A stretch of DNA of 8,846 bases from NCBI GenBank assembly GCA_023445955.1, contig JAEXJH010000283.1, forward strand, positions 1 to 8,846. Direction: 5' to 3'. The notes beneath the pieces are model-generated. The model had not been told where the DNA came from and made no database searches. It saw only the letters and a list, made by a program, of their open reading frames with translations. Every line of letters starts with the position of its first letter. Position 1 is the stretch's first letter. A program made the translations under genes and the position numbers. The stretch comes from Pseudomonadota bacterium (GTDB lineage: Bacteria > Pseudomonadota > Alphaproteobacteria > Caulobacterales > Caulobacteraceae). This document shows, one piece after another, positions 1 to 7,126 of the stretch.

Positions 1-642
1 GGCCCAGGTGGCGTGGTTGTGGATGCGGTCGAAATAGGCAGCGTTCTTGCCTTCCGACAGGAAGGCGGCCATGCGCCGGAAGACGTCGTTGTCGATCGTG
101 CGGCGCTGCTCGGGCGTCAGGGTGTCGCGAATGGCGTCGTAGCCCTGCGCGCCGTAGACCAGCCAGACGGAGTCGTTCAGCGCCTGCCAGAAGAGGCGCC
201 CCTTTACCGACGAATTGCCGGCGGGGTGATCCTTCAGGGTCGGGTAGAGCTTGGCATAGGCCAGCAGCAGGTCGCGAGCATAGTTGGCATAGGCCTTGTC
301 GCCCGTCAGGCGGTACAGCGCGCCCGCGCCAGCGAGGGCCTTGTAGTTGGCCTTGTGCTGCTCGTGGGTGACGCCGCCGCCCAGGTCGCGCGGCTGGGGC
401 ACGTTGATCCCGGCGGCCATGGCGGCGCGAACCTCGCGCTCGACGCGCTTCTGTTCGGCCGCGAACATCGGATAGCGCTGACCCGCCTCGCGCATGGCGC
501 GCCACTGCTCGGCGGTCACCAGGACAGGCTTTGCGTCGTCGATGCGGGCGGTCGCCGGGGCCTTGGAAGCCTGGGCCAGGACGGCGCCGGGGACGCCGGC
601 CGACAGGGTCGCCAGCAGAGCGATCAGGACCGGACGATTCAT
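1..642 (-). CDS. PL17 family oligoalginate lyase (partial, N-terminal 214 codons)
   Basis: Exolytic alginate lyase expected to release unsaturated monouronate (which becomes DEH) from alginate oligomers. Only residues 1-214 are visible and the reading frame is open at the left edge; PL17 enzymes are usually about 700-740 aa, so roughly two thirds, including the heparinase II/III-like part and the later catalytic tyrosines, is missing. A Sec signal peptide is clear: MNRP, a hydrophobic stretch to about residue 20, then cleavage after VLA near residue 23, so the enzyme is periplasmic or secreted. Family signatures seen: GGGVTHEQHKANYKAL (about 100-115), a stretch ending LLLAYAKLYP, GRLFWQALND, VWLVYGAQGYDAI, and IHNHATW near 207-213. 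N209-H210 match the Asn-His pair (N201/H202) of the PL17 enzyme Alg17C, where the usual motif is HNHGTW; here G is replaced by A. The start ATG overlaps the PL6 stop as ATGA, with GGAG 8 nt upstream, so translation is probably coupled. The family call is firm; exact substrate preference (polyM or mixed) is not visible. Confidence 0.93.
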   Translation of the reverse strand, partial: MNRPVLIALLATLSAGVPGAVLAQASKAPATARIDDAKPVLVTAEQWRAMREAGQRYPMFAAEQKRVEREVRAAMAAGINVPQPRDLGGGVTHEQHKANYKALAGAGALYRLTGDKAYANYARDLLLAYAKLYPTLKDHPAGNSSVKGRLFWQALNDSVWLVYGAQGYDAIRDTLTPEQRRTIDNDVFRRMAAFLSEGKNAAYFDRIHNHATWA

Positions 643-2840
643 GGCGCGGTCTCCAGCGGCGACACGTTGGTGACCAGGTCGGGCGTCTTCTCCAGCGTGT
701 TGCCGCTCCACACGAAGACCGGATAGCCGACACGGCGGAAGAAGGTCGGCGCGCCGCTGTCGACGAAGCGATTGCCGTGCGCCTCGGTGCGCTGAACGCC
801 GTAAAGCTTGATGGCGCCGAGATCCTTGCCGCTGCGCTCGAAGGTCGAGCCGGTCAGGGTCAGGCGCGGGCCGAAGGTGCTCTCGTCGGTCCCACCGCGA
901 TAAAGGTCGAGCACCGGCCCGGCCACGTCGCGGAAGGTGCTGTCGATGATCTCGACCACCTCGGCGTTGTAGGTTCCCAGGTCTGCGGTTTCGGTATGGG
1001 CGGCGATGACCGAGCCCGTCGCCTTCTCGACCGTCACCCGCTCCAGACGGATGCGATCGGCGAAGGAACTAGGGCTGGCGGCGAAGACGTTGAAGCTGCG
1101 GTTGACGGTCAGGTCCTGGAACGTCGAGTCCTCAACGACCAACTGGTATTGGGCCGCGCCCTGCCCCGCCCGGATCACTGCAGCGCCGGCGACATCCGGA
1201 GCTAGGGCGCCGGAGATCGTCACGTGCGACAGGCGAAGAGCGCCGCCGGTGGCCATCTCGAACAGGTTGGGCCGCGCGAACTGAATCTCGGCGCGCCCTG
1301 CGGTAGGGCCTTGGATCGTCACGGCGCGGTTCACGCCGATGACCTGGTTGACGACATAGACGCCGGCCTGCAGCGCGACGCGGTCGCCCGGCTTGGCCTG
1401 GGCGATGGCGCGGGTCAGGGTGTCTTCGCCCGGCGTGGCGGTCACGACCGATCCGCTGTCCAAGGCGGCGACCGGCGTGGTCTTGGGATACCAGCTGACG
1501 CCGGTGTCCTTGCGCGCAACGAAGGTCAGGTCCCGTCGCGCGCCGACGTCCTTCAGGCCCTTGGGCAGTAGAAGCTCGGTCGGTCCGCGCTCCAGCGTGA
1601 CCTTGCGCCCGGCGATCCCCGGCAGCGCCTTGGTGGCCGCCGGGGACTGGACGTTGCCCGTGAAGGCGACGCCGCTCATGTCGCCCTGCACCAGGATCGG
1701 GTCGCGGCCGTCGCGGTTGACGATCAGGTTCTGGGCGAAGCGGCTGTTGATCGGCGCCGCCGAGCGCTCGGCGTCCATGCCGGCCCCGAACGACATCTCG
1801 CGCGCGTCGACCAAGGTGTTGTTCTCGATCACCGCGCCGTCGACCTGGACGTAGCGGTTCACCGGCGAATTGGGCACGCCGTACATGATGGTCAGAGCGC
1901 TGCCGAAATTCGTGCCGGCCAGACCTTCCATGTAGTTGTTGCGGATCGTGTTGCGGCGGTTGATCACCCGCACGCCGCCGGTGTTGGGCAGGCCGTTGCC
2001 GATGAAGACATTGCCTTCGACCAGGTTGTCGTCGCCGTGCCGCAGCACCATGGCGCCCTGCGACTCGAAGAAGACATTGCCGCGATAGACGTTGCCGCCC
2101 GACTTGTTCGAGATGATCTCGACCTCGCCGGCGCAGTGCTCGAACCAATTCTCCGACACGGTCGTGAACGAGCTTGAAGTCGAGTCGTGGCTGGTGCCGA
2201 CGCGGATCGTCTCGCCGCCGTTCGAGCCCAGCATCGGGCGGCGGCCGAAATAGTTGTGGTCGATGGCGTGGCGGTTCTCGAGCCCCTGCTCGGCGTCGCG
2301 GATCACCACCAGGGTCGTGCCGGCATTGGTCTTGCCGACGATCTGGTTGTGGTCGAAGCGGTTGTGGTGGCCATACAGCGCGATCCAGTTGTCGCTCTCG
2401 GTGCGATCGGGCTTGGAGAAGCCGTCGATCACCACGCCGGTCACGCGGCTGTAATTGGCGCGCTCGGTGCGCGACTTGCGGAACGACAGGACTTCGCCGG
2501 TCGGGGAGAAGCCGTCGCGGAACACCAGGTTCGAGACCACCAGGTGCTCGCCGGCCATGCTGAGGTTCGAGCGGCCCGTCAGGATCACCTTGCCGGGGGT
2601 CTGCGCGGTCAGGGTGATGGGGCGTCCCTCGACGCCCTTGCCGGTGAAGACGATCTGGACGTCGCGCCACTCGCCGTCGGCCAGGGTCAGGGTGTCGCCG
2701 GGCTGCAGACGCGGCAGCGCCGAGGCGAACTCGGCCGGCGTGCGCACGAGGGCGGACTCGGCGAAAGCCAGCGCGGGAACGCCGCCGGCCGCCACGACGG
2801 CGAGCGCGAGGAGAGACCGCTTGAGAACCGGCTTCGACAT
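639..2840 (-). CDS. PL6 family alginate lyase (chondroitinase-B-like), two-domain, secreted
   Basis: Polysaccharide lyase cleaving alginate by Ca-assisted beta-elimination, 733 aa. Residues 1-28 form a Sec signal peptide (MSKPVLKR, hydrophobic core, AFA before E28). The N-terminal parallel beta-helix covers about 30-400 and carries the PL6 active site: N207 (SNGGETIRVG), E239 and E241 (GEVEIISNKSGGN) for Ca binding, K246 as catalytic base and R267 (VLRHGDDN) as catalytic acid. The spacing E-2-E-5-K-21-R is the same as in chondroitinase B (E243, E245, K250, R271, recalled), so the enzyme looks intact. Residues about 456-733 form a second beta-helix-like region without those residues; the roughly 730-aa two-domain layout resembles AlyGC-type PL6 enzymes, which favours alginate over dermatan as substrate. 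GGAGG sits 5 nt before the ATG. It is the first gene of an operon with the downstream PL17 gene (4-nt ATGA overlap). A TTGACG -35-like sequence lies about 65 nt upstream of the start. Endo or exo mode and G, M or MG preference cannot be read from sequence alone. Confidence 0.95.
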   Translation of the reverse strand: MSKPVLKRSLLALAVVAAGGVPALAFAESALVRTPAEFASALPRLQPGDTLTLADGEWRDVQIVFTGKGVEGRPITLTAQTPGKVILTGRSNLSMAGEHLVVSNLVFRDGFSPTGEVLSFRKSRTERANYSRVTGVVIDGFSKPDRTESDNWIALYGHHNRFDHNQIVGKTNAGTTLVVIRDAEQGLENRHAIDHNYFGRRPMLGSNGGETIRVGTSHDSTSSSFTTVSENWFEHCAGEVEIISNKSGGNVYRGNVFFESQGAMVLRHGDDNLVEGNVFIGNGLPNTGGVRVINRRNTIRNNYMEGLAGTNFGSALTIMYGVPNSPVNRYVQVDGAVIENNTLVDAREMSFGAGMDAERSAAPINSRFAQNLIVNRDGRDPILVQGDMSGVAFTGNVQSPAATKALPGIAGRKVTLERGPTELLLPKGLKDVGARRDLTFVARKDTGVSWYPKTTPVAALDSGSVVTATPGEDTLTRAIAQAKPGDRVALQAGVYVVNQVIGVNRAVTIQGPTAGRAEIQFARPNLFEMATGGALRLSHVTISGALAPDVAGAAVIRAGQGAAQYQLVVEDSTFQDLTVNRSFNVFAASPSSFADRIRLERVTVEKATGSVIAAHTETADLGTYNAEVVEIIDSTFRDVAGPVLDLYRGGTDESTFGPRLTLTGSTFERSGKDLGAIKLYGVQRTEAHGNRFVDSGAPTFFRRVGYPVFVWSGNTLEKTPDLVTNVSPLETAP

Positions 2841-2879
2841 CTTCCCTCCACAGCGGATCTTCGCGACCTCTGAGTTCCG

Positions 2880-2908
2880 ACGCTAGGAATTCACGCGCAA
2901 GCCGTCAA
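2880..2908 (-). promoter_or_regulatory. Probable promoter of the PL6-PL17 operon
   Basis: On the minus strand, TTGACG (2908-2903) is followed after 17 nt by TAGCGT (2885-2880), which also reads as CCTAGCGT against the Caulobacter -10 consensus GCTANAWC (partial match only). It would give a leader of roughly 35 nt before the PL6 ATG. The -35 is a perfect match to the Caulobacter TTGACG form, while the -10 is weak, as is common for regulated genes. It overlaps an operator-like half site. Confidence 0.45.
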
Positions 2909-2914
2909 CCAGAT
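2899..2914 (-). promoter_or_regulatory. Degenerate GntR operator-like site over the PL6 -35
   Basis: Minus-strand ATCTGGTTGACGGCTT matches the perfect operator near the receptor gene (AATTGGTTGACCAATT read on the same strand) at 11 of 16 positions. One half (TGGTTGAC) is conserved and the other is largely lost. Its position on the -35 would allow repression, but the match is partly explained by TTGAC being a normal -35 element. Confidence 0.35.
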
Positions 2915-2940
2915 TTACGGACCAGTGTAGACATTTTTCA

Positions 2941-2958
2941 GACCAATCCGGTATGGTC
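2941..2958. promoter_or_regulatory. Near-palindrome upstream of the lyase operon
   Basis: GACCAATCCGGTATGGTC has arms matching at 7 of 9 positions each side (GACCA..CC / GG..TGGTC). It contains the ACCAAT half-site found in the stronger operators, but with a longer spacing between halves. It lies between the PL6 promoter and the stronger operator, whose centre is 28 bp away. It could be an auxiliary site for the same regulator or an unrelated palindrome. Confidence 0.35.
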
Positions 2959-2969
2959 GATGCCAAGCC

Positions 2970-2985
2970 AATTGGTTGACAAATT
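2970..2985. promoter_or_regulatory. GntR/UxuR-like operator in the divergent lyase-regulator spacer
   Basis: AATTGGTTGACAAATT is a 7-bp inverted repeat with a 2-bp spacer and one mismatch, 13 of 16 bases identical to the perfect site upstream of the receptor gene. The ATTGGT-N2-ACCAAT architecture is that of UxuR/ExuR operators of the FadR family. TTGACA within it (2976-2981) could be the -35 of the regulator gene, implying autoregulation. It is about 130 bp from the PL6 start and about 185 bp from the regulator start. Confidence 0.6.
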
Positions 2986-2999
2986 CACCTTGCCAAAAC
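2976..2999 (+). promoter_or_regulatory. Possible promoter of the GntR regulator gene
   Basis: TTGACA (2976-2981) is followed by GCCAAAAC (2992-2999), which fits the Caulobacter -10 consensus GCTANAWC at all but one position. The gap of 10 nt between the two blocks is slightly shorter than usual for that consensus. Transcription from here would give a leader of about 165 nt before the regulator ATG, so another promoter closer to the gene is possible. Confidence 0.35.
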
Positions 3000-3169
3000 C
3001 GAGGCGATTTGGGCGCATCGGCTTCGGCCAAAGGCGTCTCGCGGCTCACGGTCGGACTGAAGCCACAACCGGCCCGCCGCGATCAGCCAACCAAACAGCC
3101 GAGTAGAGACGCTTGGAAGAGCAGCCTGGAAGAGTGTATTGATCAGCCAAAGAGGTCGAAGAGTCGCCG
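3000..3169 (+). other. Leader/spacer before the regulator gene, with short direct repeats
   Basis: No convincing gene is seen here. It contains GATCAGCCAA twice (3081-3090 and 3141-3150), exactly 60 bp apart, and TGGAAGAG twice (3114-3121 and 3127-3134), 13 bp apart. A CCAACCAAAC stretch after the first repeat resembles a regulator half-site. The ribosome binding site for the regulator is weak: GAAGAG (3158-3163) 6 nt before the ATG, or AGAGGT (3151-3156) further away. No riboswitch fold was recognised. Confidence 0.4.
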
Positions 3170-3919
3170 ATGTCTGAGCAACGCCTTTATCAGTCGGTCG
3201 CGAAACAGATCCGCGACGCGATCGAGGCCGGGGAGTTTCCCGTCGGCGCCCGCCTGCCGGGCGAGCGCGAACTAGCCGAGCGCTTCAATGTCAGCCGGGT
3301 GACGATCCGCGAGGCCGAGATCTCGCTGGAGACCCTGGGCTGGATCTCGATCCGGACCGGCTCCGGCGTCTACGTCCTGTCGCGCGATCCGCACATCGCC
3401 GGGCGCCTGCCCGACGTCACCGCCTTCGACCTGACCGCCGCGCGCGCCGTGTTCGAAGCCGAGGCCGCGGCTCTGGCGGCGGCCAATATCGACGACGCGG
3501 CCCTGGCCGAGCTGGACGCCCTGATCGCCGTGATGTCCGATCCGTCGACGACGGACGCGGAGTCCAGCGCCGCCGACCAGAAGTTCCACGAGGCCATCGC
3601 CCGCCTCGCCGGCAACCCGGTCGTCGAATACTGCGTCAAGCTGATCTGGCGCATGCGCAACGAGCTGCCCAAGGTCAAGCAGGTCTATCAGAGCGTCTGC
3701 CACCACGACTGGGAGTCGCGGACGGACGAGCACGCCGCCATCCTGTCGGCCCTGCGCGCCCGCGATCCGCAGGCCTCGCGCGCGGCCATGCGCGACCACT
3801 TCCACCGCCTGTTCGAGGCCATGCTGGCCGCCGAGGAGGCCGAGGCCCTGGCCGCCGTCCGCCGCCGCATGCAGCACGACCGCGACCGCTTCATGGCCAC
3901 CCTCTCCGCCCAGGCCTGA
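3170..3919 (+). CDS. FadR-subfamily GntR transcriptional regulator (FCD domain), probable uronate/alginate regulator
   Basis: DNA-binding regulator of 249 aa, a normal length for FadR-type GntR proteins. Residues about 5-71 are the winged helix-turn-helix, with the family signature LPGERELAERFNVSRVTIREA and the wing GSGVYVL. Residues about 88-225 are an all-helical FCD effector domain. The metal-binding set is visible: D136 and H140 (ADQKFHEAI), H188 (DEHAAI) and H210 (RDHFHRLFE), so this is a metal-dependent FCD that binds small carboxylates. It is divergent from the lyase operon and convergent with the receptor gene. Palindromes of the UxuR/ExuR type lie in the spacer and upstream of the receptor, so it probably represses all three transcription units and its own gene until a sugar acid such as KDG, DEH or a hexuronate binds. 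The effector is inferred from context. The start was chosen because the HTH begins normally a few residues in and no better in-frame start with a ribosome site is seen. Confidence 0.93.
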   Translation: MSEQRLYQSVAKQIRDAIEAGEFPVGARLPGERELAERFNVSRVTIREAEISLETLGWISIRTGSGVYVLSRDPHIAGRLPDVTAFDLTAARAVFEAEAAALAAANIDDAALAELDALIAVMSDPSTTDAESSAADQKFHEAIARLAGNPVVEYCVKLIWRMRNELPKVKQVYQSVCHHDWESRTDEHAAILSALRARDPQASRAAMRDHFHRLFEAMLAAEEAEALAAVRRRMQHDRDRFMATLSAQA

Positions 3920-3944
3920 TCGCCTCTGCAGCCCCAAACAAAAG

Positions 3945-3973
3945 AGCCCCGCCGTGGTTGCCCCGGCGGGGCT
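3945..3973. terminator. Bidirectional rho-independent terminator between regulator and receptor genes
   Basis: A perfect 10-bp GC-rich stem, AGCCCCGCCG (3945-3954) and CGGCGGGGCT (3964-3973), with a 9-nt loop. On the minus strand it is followed by TCTTTTGTTTG, a fair U-tract for ending the receptor transcript. On the plus strand the tail is the shorter TTTCAGTT. It fills the 77-bp gap between the two convergent stop codons, so it likely serves both. Confidence 0.85.
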
Positions 3974-3996
3974 TTCAGTTGCGCAGGGGAAGATAC

Positions 3997-6900
3997 CTAG
4001 AACTTGACGCTCAGCCCCACGACCACCCGACGATCGGTCAGGCCGTTGTAGCAAAGCAGGGCCTTGTCATTGATGCAGTACTCGTTAGCGTCGCCGCGCA
4101 GCAGGTTGACGCCCTCGAGCCCGAGCGTGGCCCACGGGGCGAGCTCGTAGTTCACGCTGGCGTTCAGCTGGCCGCGATCGCCGCTGATGCGCGGCACGTC
4201 GAAGGCCGAGGTGAAGGCCTCGGTGTTGATGAAGTGCGAGCGCCACGTGTAGCGCATGCGGGCGCTGAGGCCGCCGCGCTCATAGAACAGGGTGGCGTTG
4301 TAGGCATACTTGGAGAGGTTCTCCAGCTCGACCCGGTCCTGCGGCAGGGTGGTGAAGCCCAGGTCCCGCGTCGTGTTCCGGGTCAGGCCGATGGTGCGGT
4401 AGTTGGCGACATTCCCGCCGGTCTTCTGGAAGGTGAAGTTGCCGATGACGCCGAACCCCGAGGCCCAGCCCAGTTGGTCCTCCCATTGGGCCAGGCTGTA
4501 CTGGGCCGCCACCTCGACGCCGGTCTGGGTCGTCTCGCCGTCGACATTGAAGGTCGAGGTCAGCGGCACGCAGATGCCGGTCTGGCCCCGGGCGGGATTG
4601 TTGACGCTGATCACGGCGATCGGGTTGTAGATGCCGCCGCCAGGGCAGGCCTGATCGCGGCTGCGATTGACCACGCCGCCGACGGCGTTGTCCGGCGGGC
4701 TCTCGGTGACGCTGGCGAACAGGTTGTCGCGCACCTTGTGGAAGACGCCCACGCTGATCAGGCTGGCCGGCGCGAAGTAGTATTCGGCCGACAGGTCGAA
4801 CGACAGGACGGTCTCGGGCTTCAGGGCCGGGTTTCCGCGGGTGACGGCGGTGTTCTCGCTGGTCGCGAAGGTCACCGAGGTCGACAGGGTGTTGAAGTCC
4901 GGCCGGCGGATGTCGCGCGCGACGCCCGCGCGAATGATGACGTCGTTGGCCGGTTCAGCCACCAGGTTGAAGCGCGGCAGCCAGAACTTGTACGAGGTCT
5001 TGTTTTGGGCCTGGGTCGACGCCCCGCCCGTCGCGACGGTGTTGCCGACCGAGGTCAGGTCGGTGCTGACATAGCGCACGCCGGCGTTGCCGCGCATCGG
5101 CACGCCGAAGGCTTCGGTGTCGAAATTGGCCTGGAAGTAGGCCGTGCTCGTTTCCTCGGTGATCTTGAAATAGGCGCTGGCCTGCGAGGTCGGCTCGCCG
5201 ATCAGCGGGATGCTGGCGTTGTTGGCCGCGTTGCTGGCGGCGATCGCCTTGTTCAGCGCCGTCAGGGTCCCCGCCGGATCGTTGAAGGCCTTGTCGCCAT
5301 TCAGGATCAGGAAGTCGGCGAAGTACAGACGCCGTCCGTCGGCGCCGTTGTAGTTGTTCGGCCCGGGGATCATCAGGTCGGCGAACAGGTTGCCGCTCGG
5401 GCGATAGAACGACGAGGTCACGTTGGTGAAGTTCGTCGTGCCGGTGATGTTGTCGTTCAGCGCGCTGGTCTGATTCCAGCGCAGGCCGGCGTCGATCGAG
5501 GTGATGATCGGCAGGACGTCGCGCATGTCGTAGGACGCGTCGAAGCGCAGCGCCTTTTCCTTGTTGTCGCGGATGCTGCGCGACTGGGCCACCTGCTGCA
5601 GGCGGTAGTTGGCCGGGTTGAGCAACATGGCCGAGGTCGGCGTGCTGGCCTGGCCCTGGGCGATGCCGAACTGCAGCGTGCCGTCGCGCAGGTCGAACTC
5701 GATCGGCACGCCGTTGGCCAGCGTGACGCCCGCCGTCGGCGCGGGCGAATTTGGGTTCACGAACTCCAGCGTCGTGTTGAAGCTGGGAAGCGTGGAGTCC
5801 GAGGTCGACAGCGCCGCCTGGGCCTTGAGGGTCAGGCGCTCGCCTTTCCACTCGCCGCCCAGATCGAAGACACGGCTCTTGGTCAGGCGCGAGCCCGTGC
5901 CGCTGGTGGTGCGCAGATAGGGCGCGAGATTGCCATTGGTGCGGGGCAGGATGATCCCCGCCAGGGCGGCCTTGACGGAGCCCAGGTCGATGTCGCCGTT
6001 CGGCCCCTGGGCCGTGCCCAGGTTCACGGTCTCGAAGGCGGTGTTCTTGGTGTTGTCGACCACGCCGTTGTCCGAGACCGTCGAGATCTGGACCGTCGAA
6101 CTGCGCTCCGAACGCGTCTGGTCGTTCAGCGTGGCGTCGAAATAGAGCTTCAGATTGTCGGTGGGCTTCCACTCTGCCGAACCGGCGAAGTTCTTGGTCT
6201 CATACTTGAAGTCGTTCAGATCCTGGTTGAAGAACTGGATCCGCAGGAAGGGGAACGCCTCGGCGCTGGTGCGGCCAGAGGTCGGGGTGACCACGGCGTC
6301 GCGGTCGACGCGCGGCCGGAAGGCGACGACGTCCTGCTTGGCGTAGCTGAAGCTGCCGACCAGACCGAACTCGCCAAGGTTGGTGTCCCACCGCTTGCCG
6401 ACCGTACCCGAGAGCCTGGGGGTCCACGAGCGCGACAGGTCGCTGTATTCCGACTGCGCCCGGAAGGCCAGGAGCGGCTTGGAGAGGTCCAGGGGGCGGA
6501 TCGTACGCAGGTTGATCGTGCCGCCGACCGAGCCTTCGATCGTCTTGGCCTCGGAGACCTTGATCACCTCCACCGAGCGGATCATCGAGGCGGCCAGGTC
6601 GTCGAAGCTGATGCCCGAACGGCCCGAGCCCGACCCGACGGTGGAGACGCCGTTGATCTCGACGCGGTTGGCGTCGGTGCCCCGGATCTGCACGCCGCGG
6701 CCAACGCCGGCTTCACGCGTGATCTGGACGCCGGTGACGTTCTCCAGCACCTCGGCCAGGTTCTGGTCGGGCAGCTTGCCGATGTCTTCGGCCTTGATGA
6801 CTTCGACGAGATTGTCGGCGTTGCGCTTTTCGACCAGCGCGCTCTGCAGCGAGGCGCGGATGCCGCTGACGATGACCGCGTCGACCTCGGTGTTCTGATC

Positions 6901-7029
6901 CTGCGGCGCGGCCGGCGCAGTTTGAGCAAGGGCCGGCCCGGCGATCATGATCGCGGTTCCCGCCAACAGGGCCGTCGTCAACCGCATGCTGGAGCCCGCC
7001 CGAGCTCCGCCGATCCACATCCGACGCAT
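3997..7029 (-). CDS. TonB-dependent outer-membrane receptor (TonB-Xanth-Caul type), probable alginate-oligomer transporter
   Basis: Outer-membrane, TonB/ExbBD-energised importer of about 1010 aa. From the chosen start: signal sequence 1-35 (basic MRRMWIGGARAGSSMR, hydrophobic LLAGTAIMIAGPALA, cleavage after ALA), a TonB box-like VDAVIVSG at about 49-56, then the plug at about 57-175. The plug shows IKAEDIGKLPDQNLAEVLENVTGV, RGVQIRGTDANRVEINGV and the motif VEVIKVSEAKTIEGSVGGTINL. A long beta-barrel follows to the C-terminal SVKF, ending in the aromatic residue needed for barrel assembly. The extended plug signature and length fit TIGR01782. Two cysteine pairs late in the barrel (ACPGGG..GICVP and EYCINDKALLCYNG) may be disulfides. 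The substrate is inferred from the adjacent alginate lyases and the shared operator. The start at 7029 is preferred over the adjacent ATG at 7032 because GGAGG is 5 nt away rather than 2; an upstream ATG at 7089 lacks a ribosome site and would precede the signal peptide with 20 odd residues. Confidence 0.93.
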   Translation of the reverse strand: MRRMWIGGARAGSSMRLTTALLAGTAIMIAGPALAQTAPAAPQDQNTEVDAVIVSGIRASLQSALVEKRNADNLVEVIKAEDIGKLPDQNLAEVLENVTGVQITREAGVGRGVQIRGTDANRVEINGVSTVGSGSGRSGISFDDLAASMIRSVEVIKVSEAKTIEGSVGGTINLRTIRPLDLSKPLLAFRAQSEYSDLSRSWTPRLSGTVGKRWDTNLGEFGLVGSFSYAKQDVVAFRPRVDRDAVVTPTSGRTSAEAFPFLRIQFFNQDLNDFKYETKNFAGSAEWKPTDNLKLYFDATLNDQTRSERSSTVQISTVSDNGVVDNTKNTAFETVNLGTAQGPNGDIDLGSVKAALAGIILPRTNGNLAPYLRTTSGTGSRLTKSRVFDLGGEWKGERLTLKAQAALSTSDSTLPSFNTTLEFVNPNSPAPTAGVTLANGVPIEFDLRDGTLQFGIAQGQASTPTSAMLLNPANYRLQQVAQSRSIRDNKEKALRFDASYDMRDVLPIITSIDAGLRWNQTSALNDNITGTTNFTNVTSSFYRPSGNLFADLMIPGPNNYNGADGRRLYFADFLILNGDKAFNDPAGTLTALNKAIAASNAANNASIPLIGEPTSQASAYFKITEETSTAYFQANFDTEAFGVPMRGNAGVRYVSTDLTSVGNTVATGGASTQAQNKTSYKFWLPRFNLVAEPANDVIIRAGVARDIRRPDFNTLSTSVTFATSENTAVTRGNPALKPETVLSFDLSAEYYFAPASLISVGVFHKVRDNLFASVTESPPDNAVGGVVNRSRDQACPGGGIYNPIAVISVNNPARGQTGICVPLTSTFNVDGETTQTGVEVAAQYSLAQWEDQLGWASGFGVIGNFTFQKTGGNVANYRTIGLTRNTTRDLGFTTLPQDRVELENLSKYAYNATLFYERGGLSARMRYTWRSHFINTEAFTSAFDVPRISGDRGQLNASVNYELAPWATLGLEGVNLLRGDANEYCINDKALLCYNGLTDRRVVVGLSVKF

Positions 7030-7034
7030 CATAG

Positions 7035-7040
7035 CCTCCC
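7035..7040 (-). promoter_or_regulatory. Ribosome binding site deciding the receptor start
   Basis: Minus-strand GGGAGG followed by CTATGATG. Two consecutive ATG codons occur (7032 and 7029); the second has the usual 5-nt spacing from GGAGG. This argues against the longer reading frame beginning at 7089. Confidence 0.75.
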
Positions 7041-7079
7041 TAAGTCTTTTTGTTGCCGGGACGCTGGATTGGCATGGCG

Positions 7080-7095
7080 TTTCTGTCAACCTGTT
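7080..7095 (-). promoter_or_regulatory. Degenerate operator-like site and possible -35 of the receptor gene
   Basis: Minus-strand AACAGGTTGACAGAAA matches the perfect operator at 10 of 16 and the divergent-spacer operator at 11 of 16. It includes TTGACA (7089-7084), followed after 9 nt by TGCCAATCC. The same TTGACA-N9-TGCCAA layout occurs at the putative regulator promoter. Its centre is 47 bp downstream of the perfect palindrome, toward the gene. Confidence 0.35.
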
Positions 7096-7126
7096 TTCAC
7101 ACCATTGATGCTCAAAACATCACACC

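Noticed and set aside
1..642. PL5 (AlgL-type) alginate lyase as an alternative for the left-edge gene
   Set aside because: PL5 also has an Asn-His motif, but GGGVTHEQHKANYK, GRLFWQALND and IHNHATW closely follow PL17 enzymes such as Alg17C.
13..1205. Plus-strand frames of 237 and 224 codons at the left edge
   Set aside because: They are antisense to the PL17 and PL6 genes, whose motifs are clear; no ribosome sites or domains.
1132..2670. A 512-codon minus-strand frame inside the PL6 gene
   Set aside because: Out-of-frame shadow with low-complexity Arg/Pro/Asp-rich translation. The overlapping PL6 frame has all catalytic residues and a ribosome site.
2976..3275. A 99-codon plus-strand frame beginning in the divergent spacer
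   Set aside because: Its start overlaps the operator/-35 region, it has no ribosome site, and it runs into the GntR gene in another frame. Its translation shows no family features.
3272..4054. A 260-codon minus-strand frame opposite the GntR gene
   Set aside because: Antisense to a well-supported GntR/FCD protein, and it would run through the terminator hairpin at 3945-3973. No domain signature.
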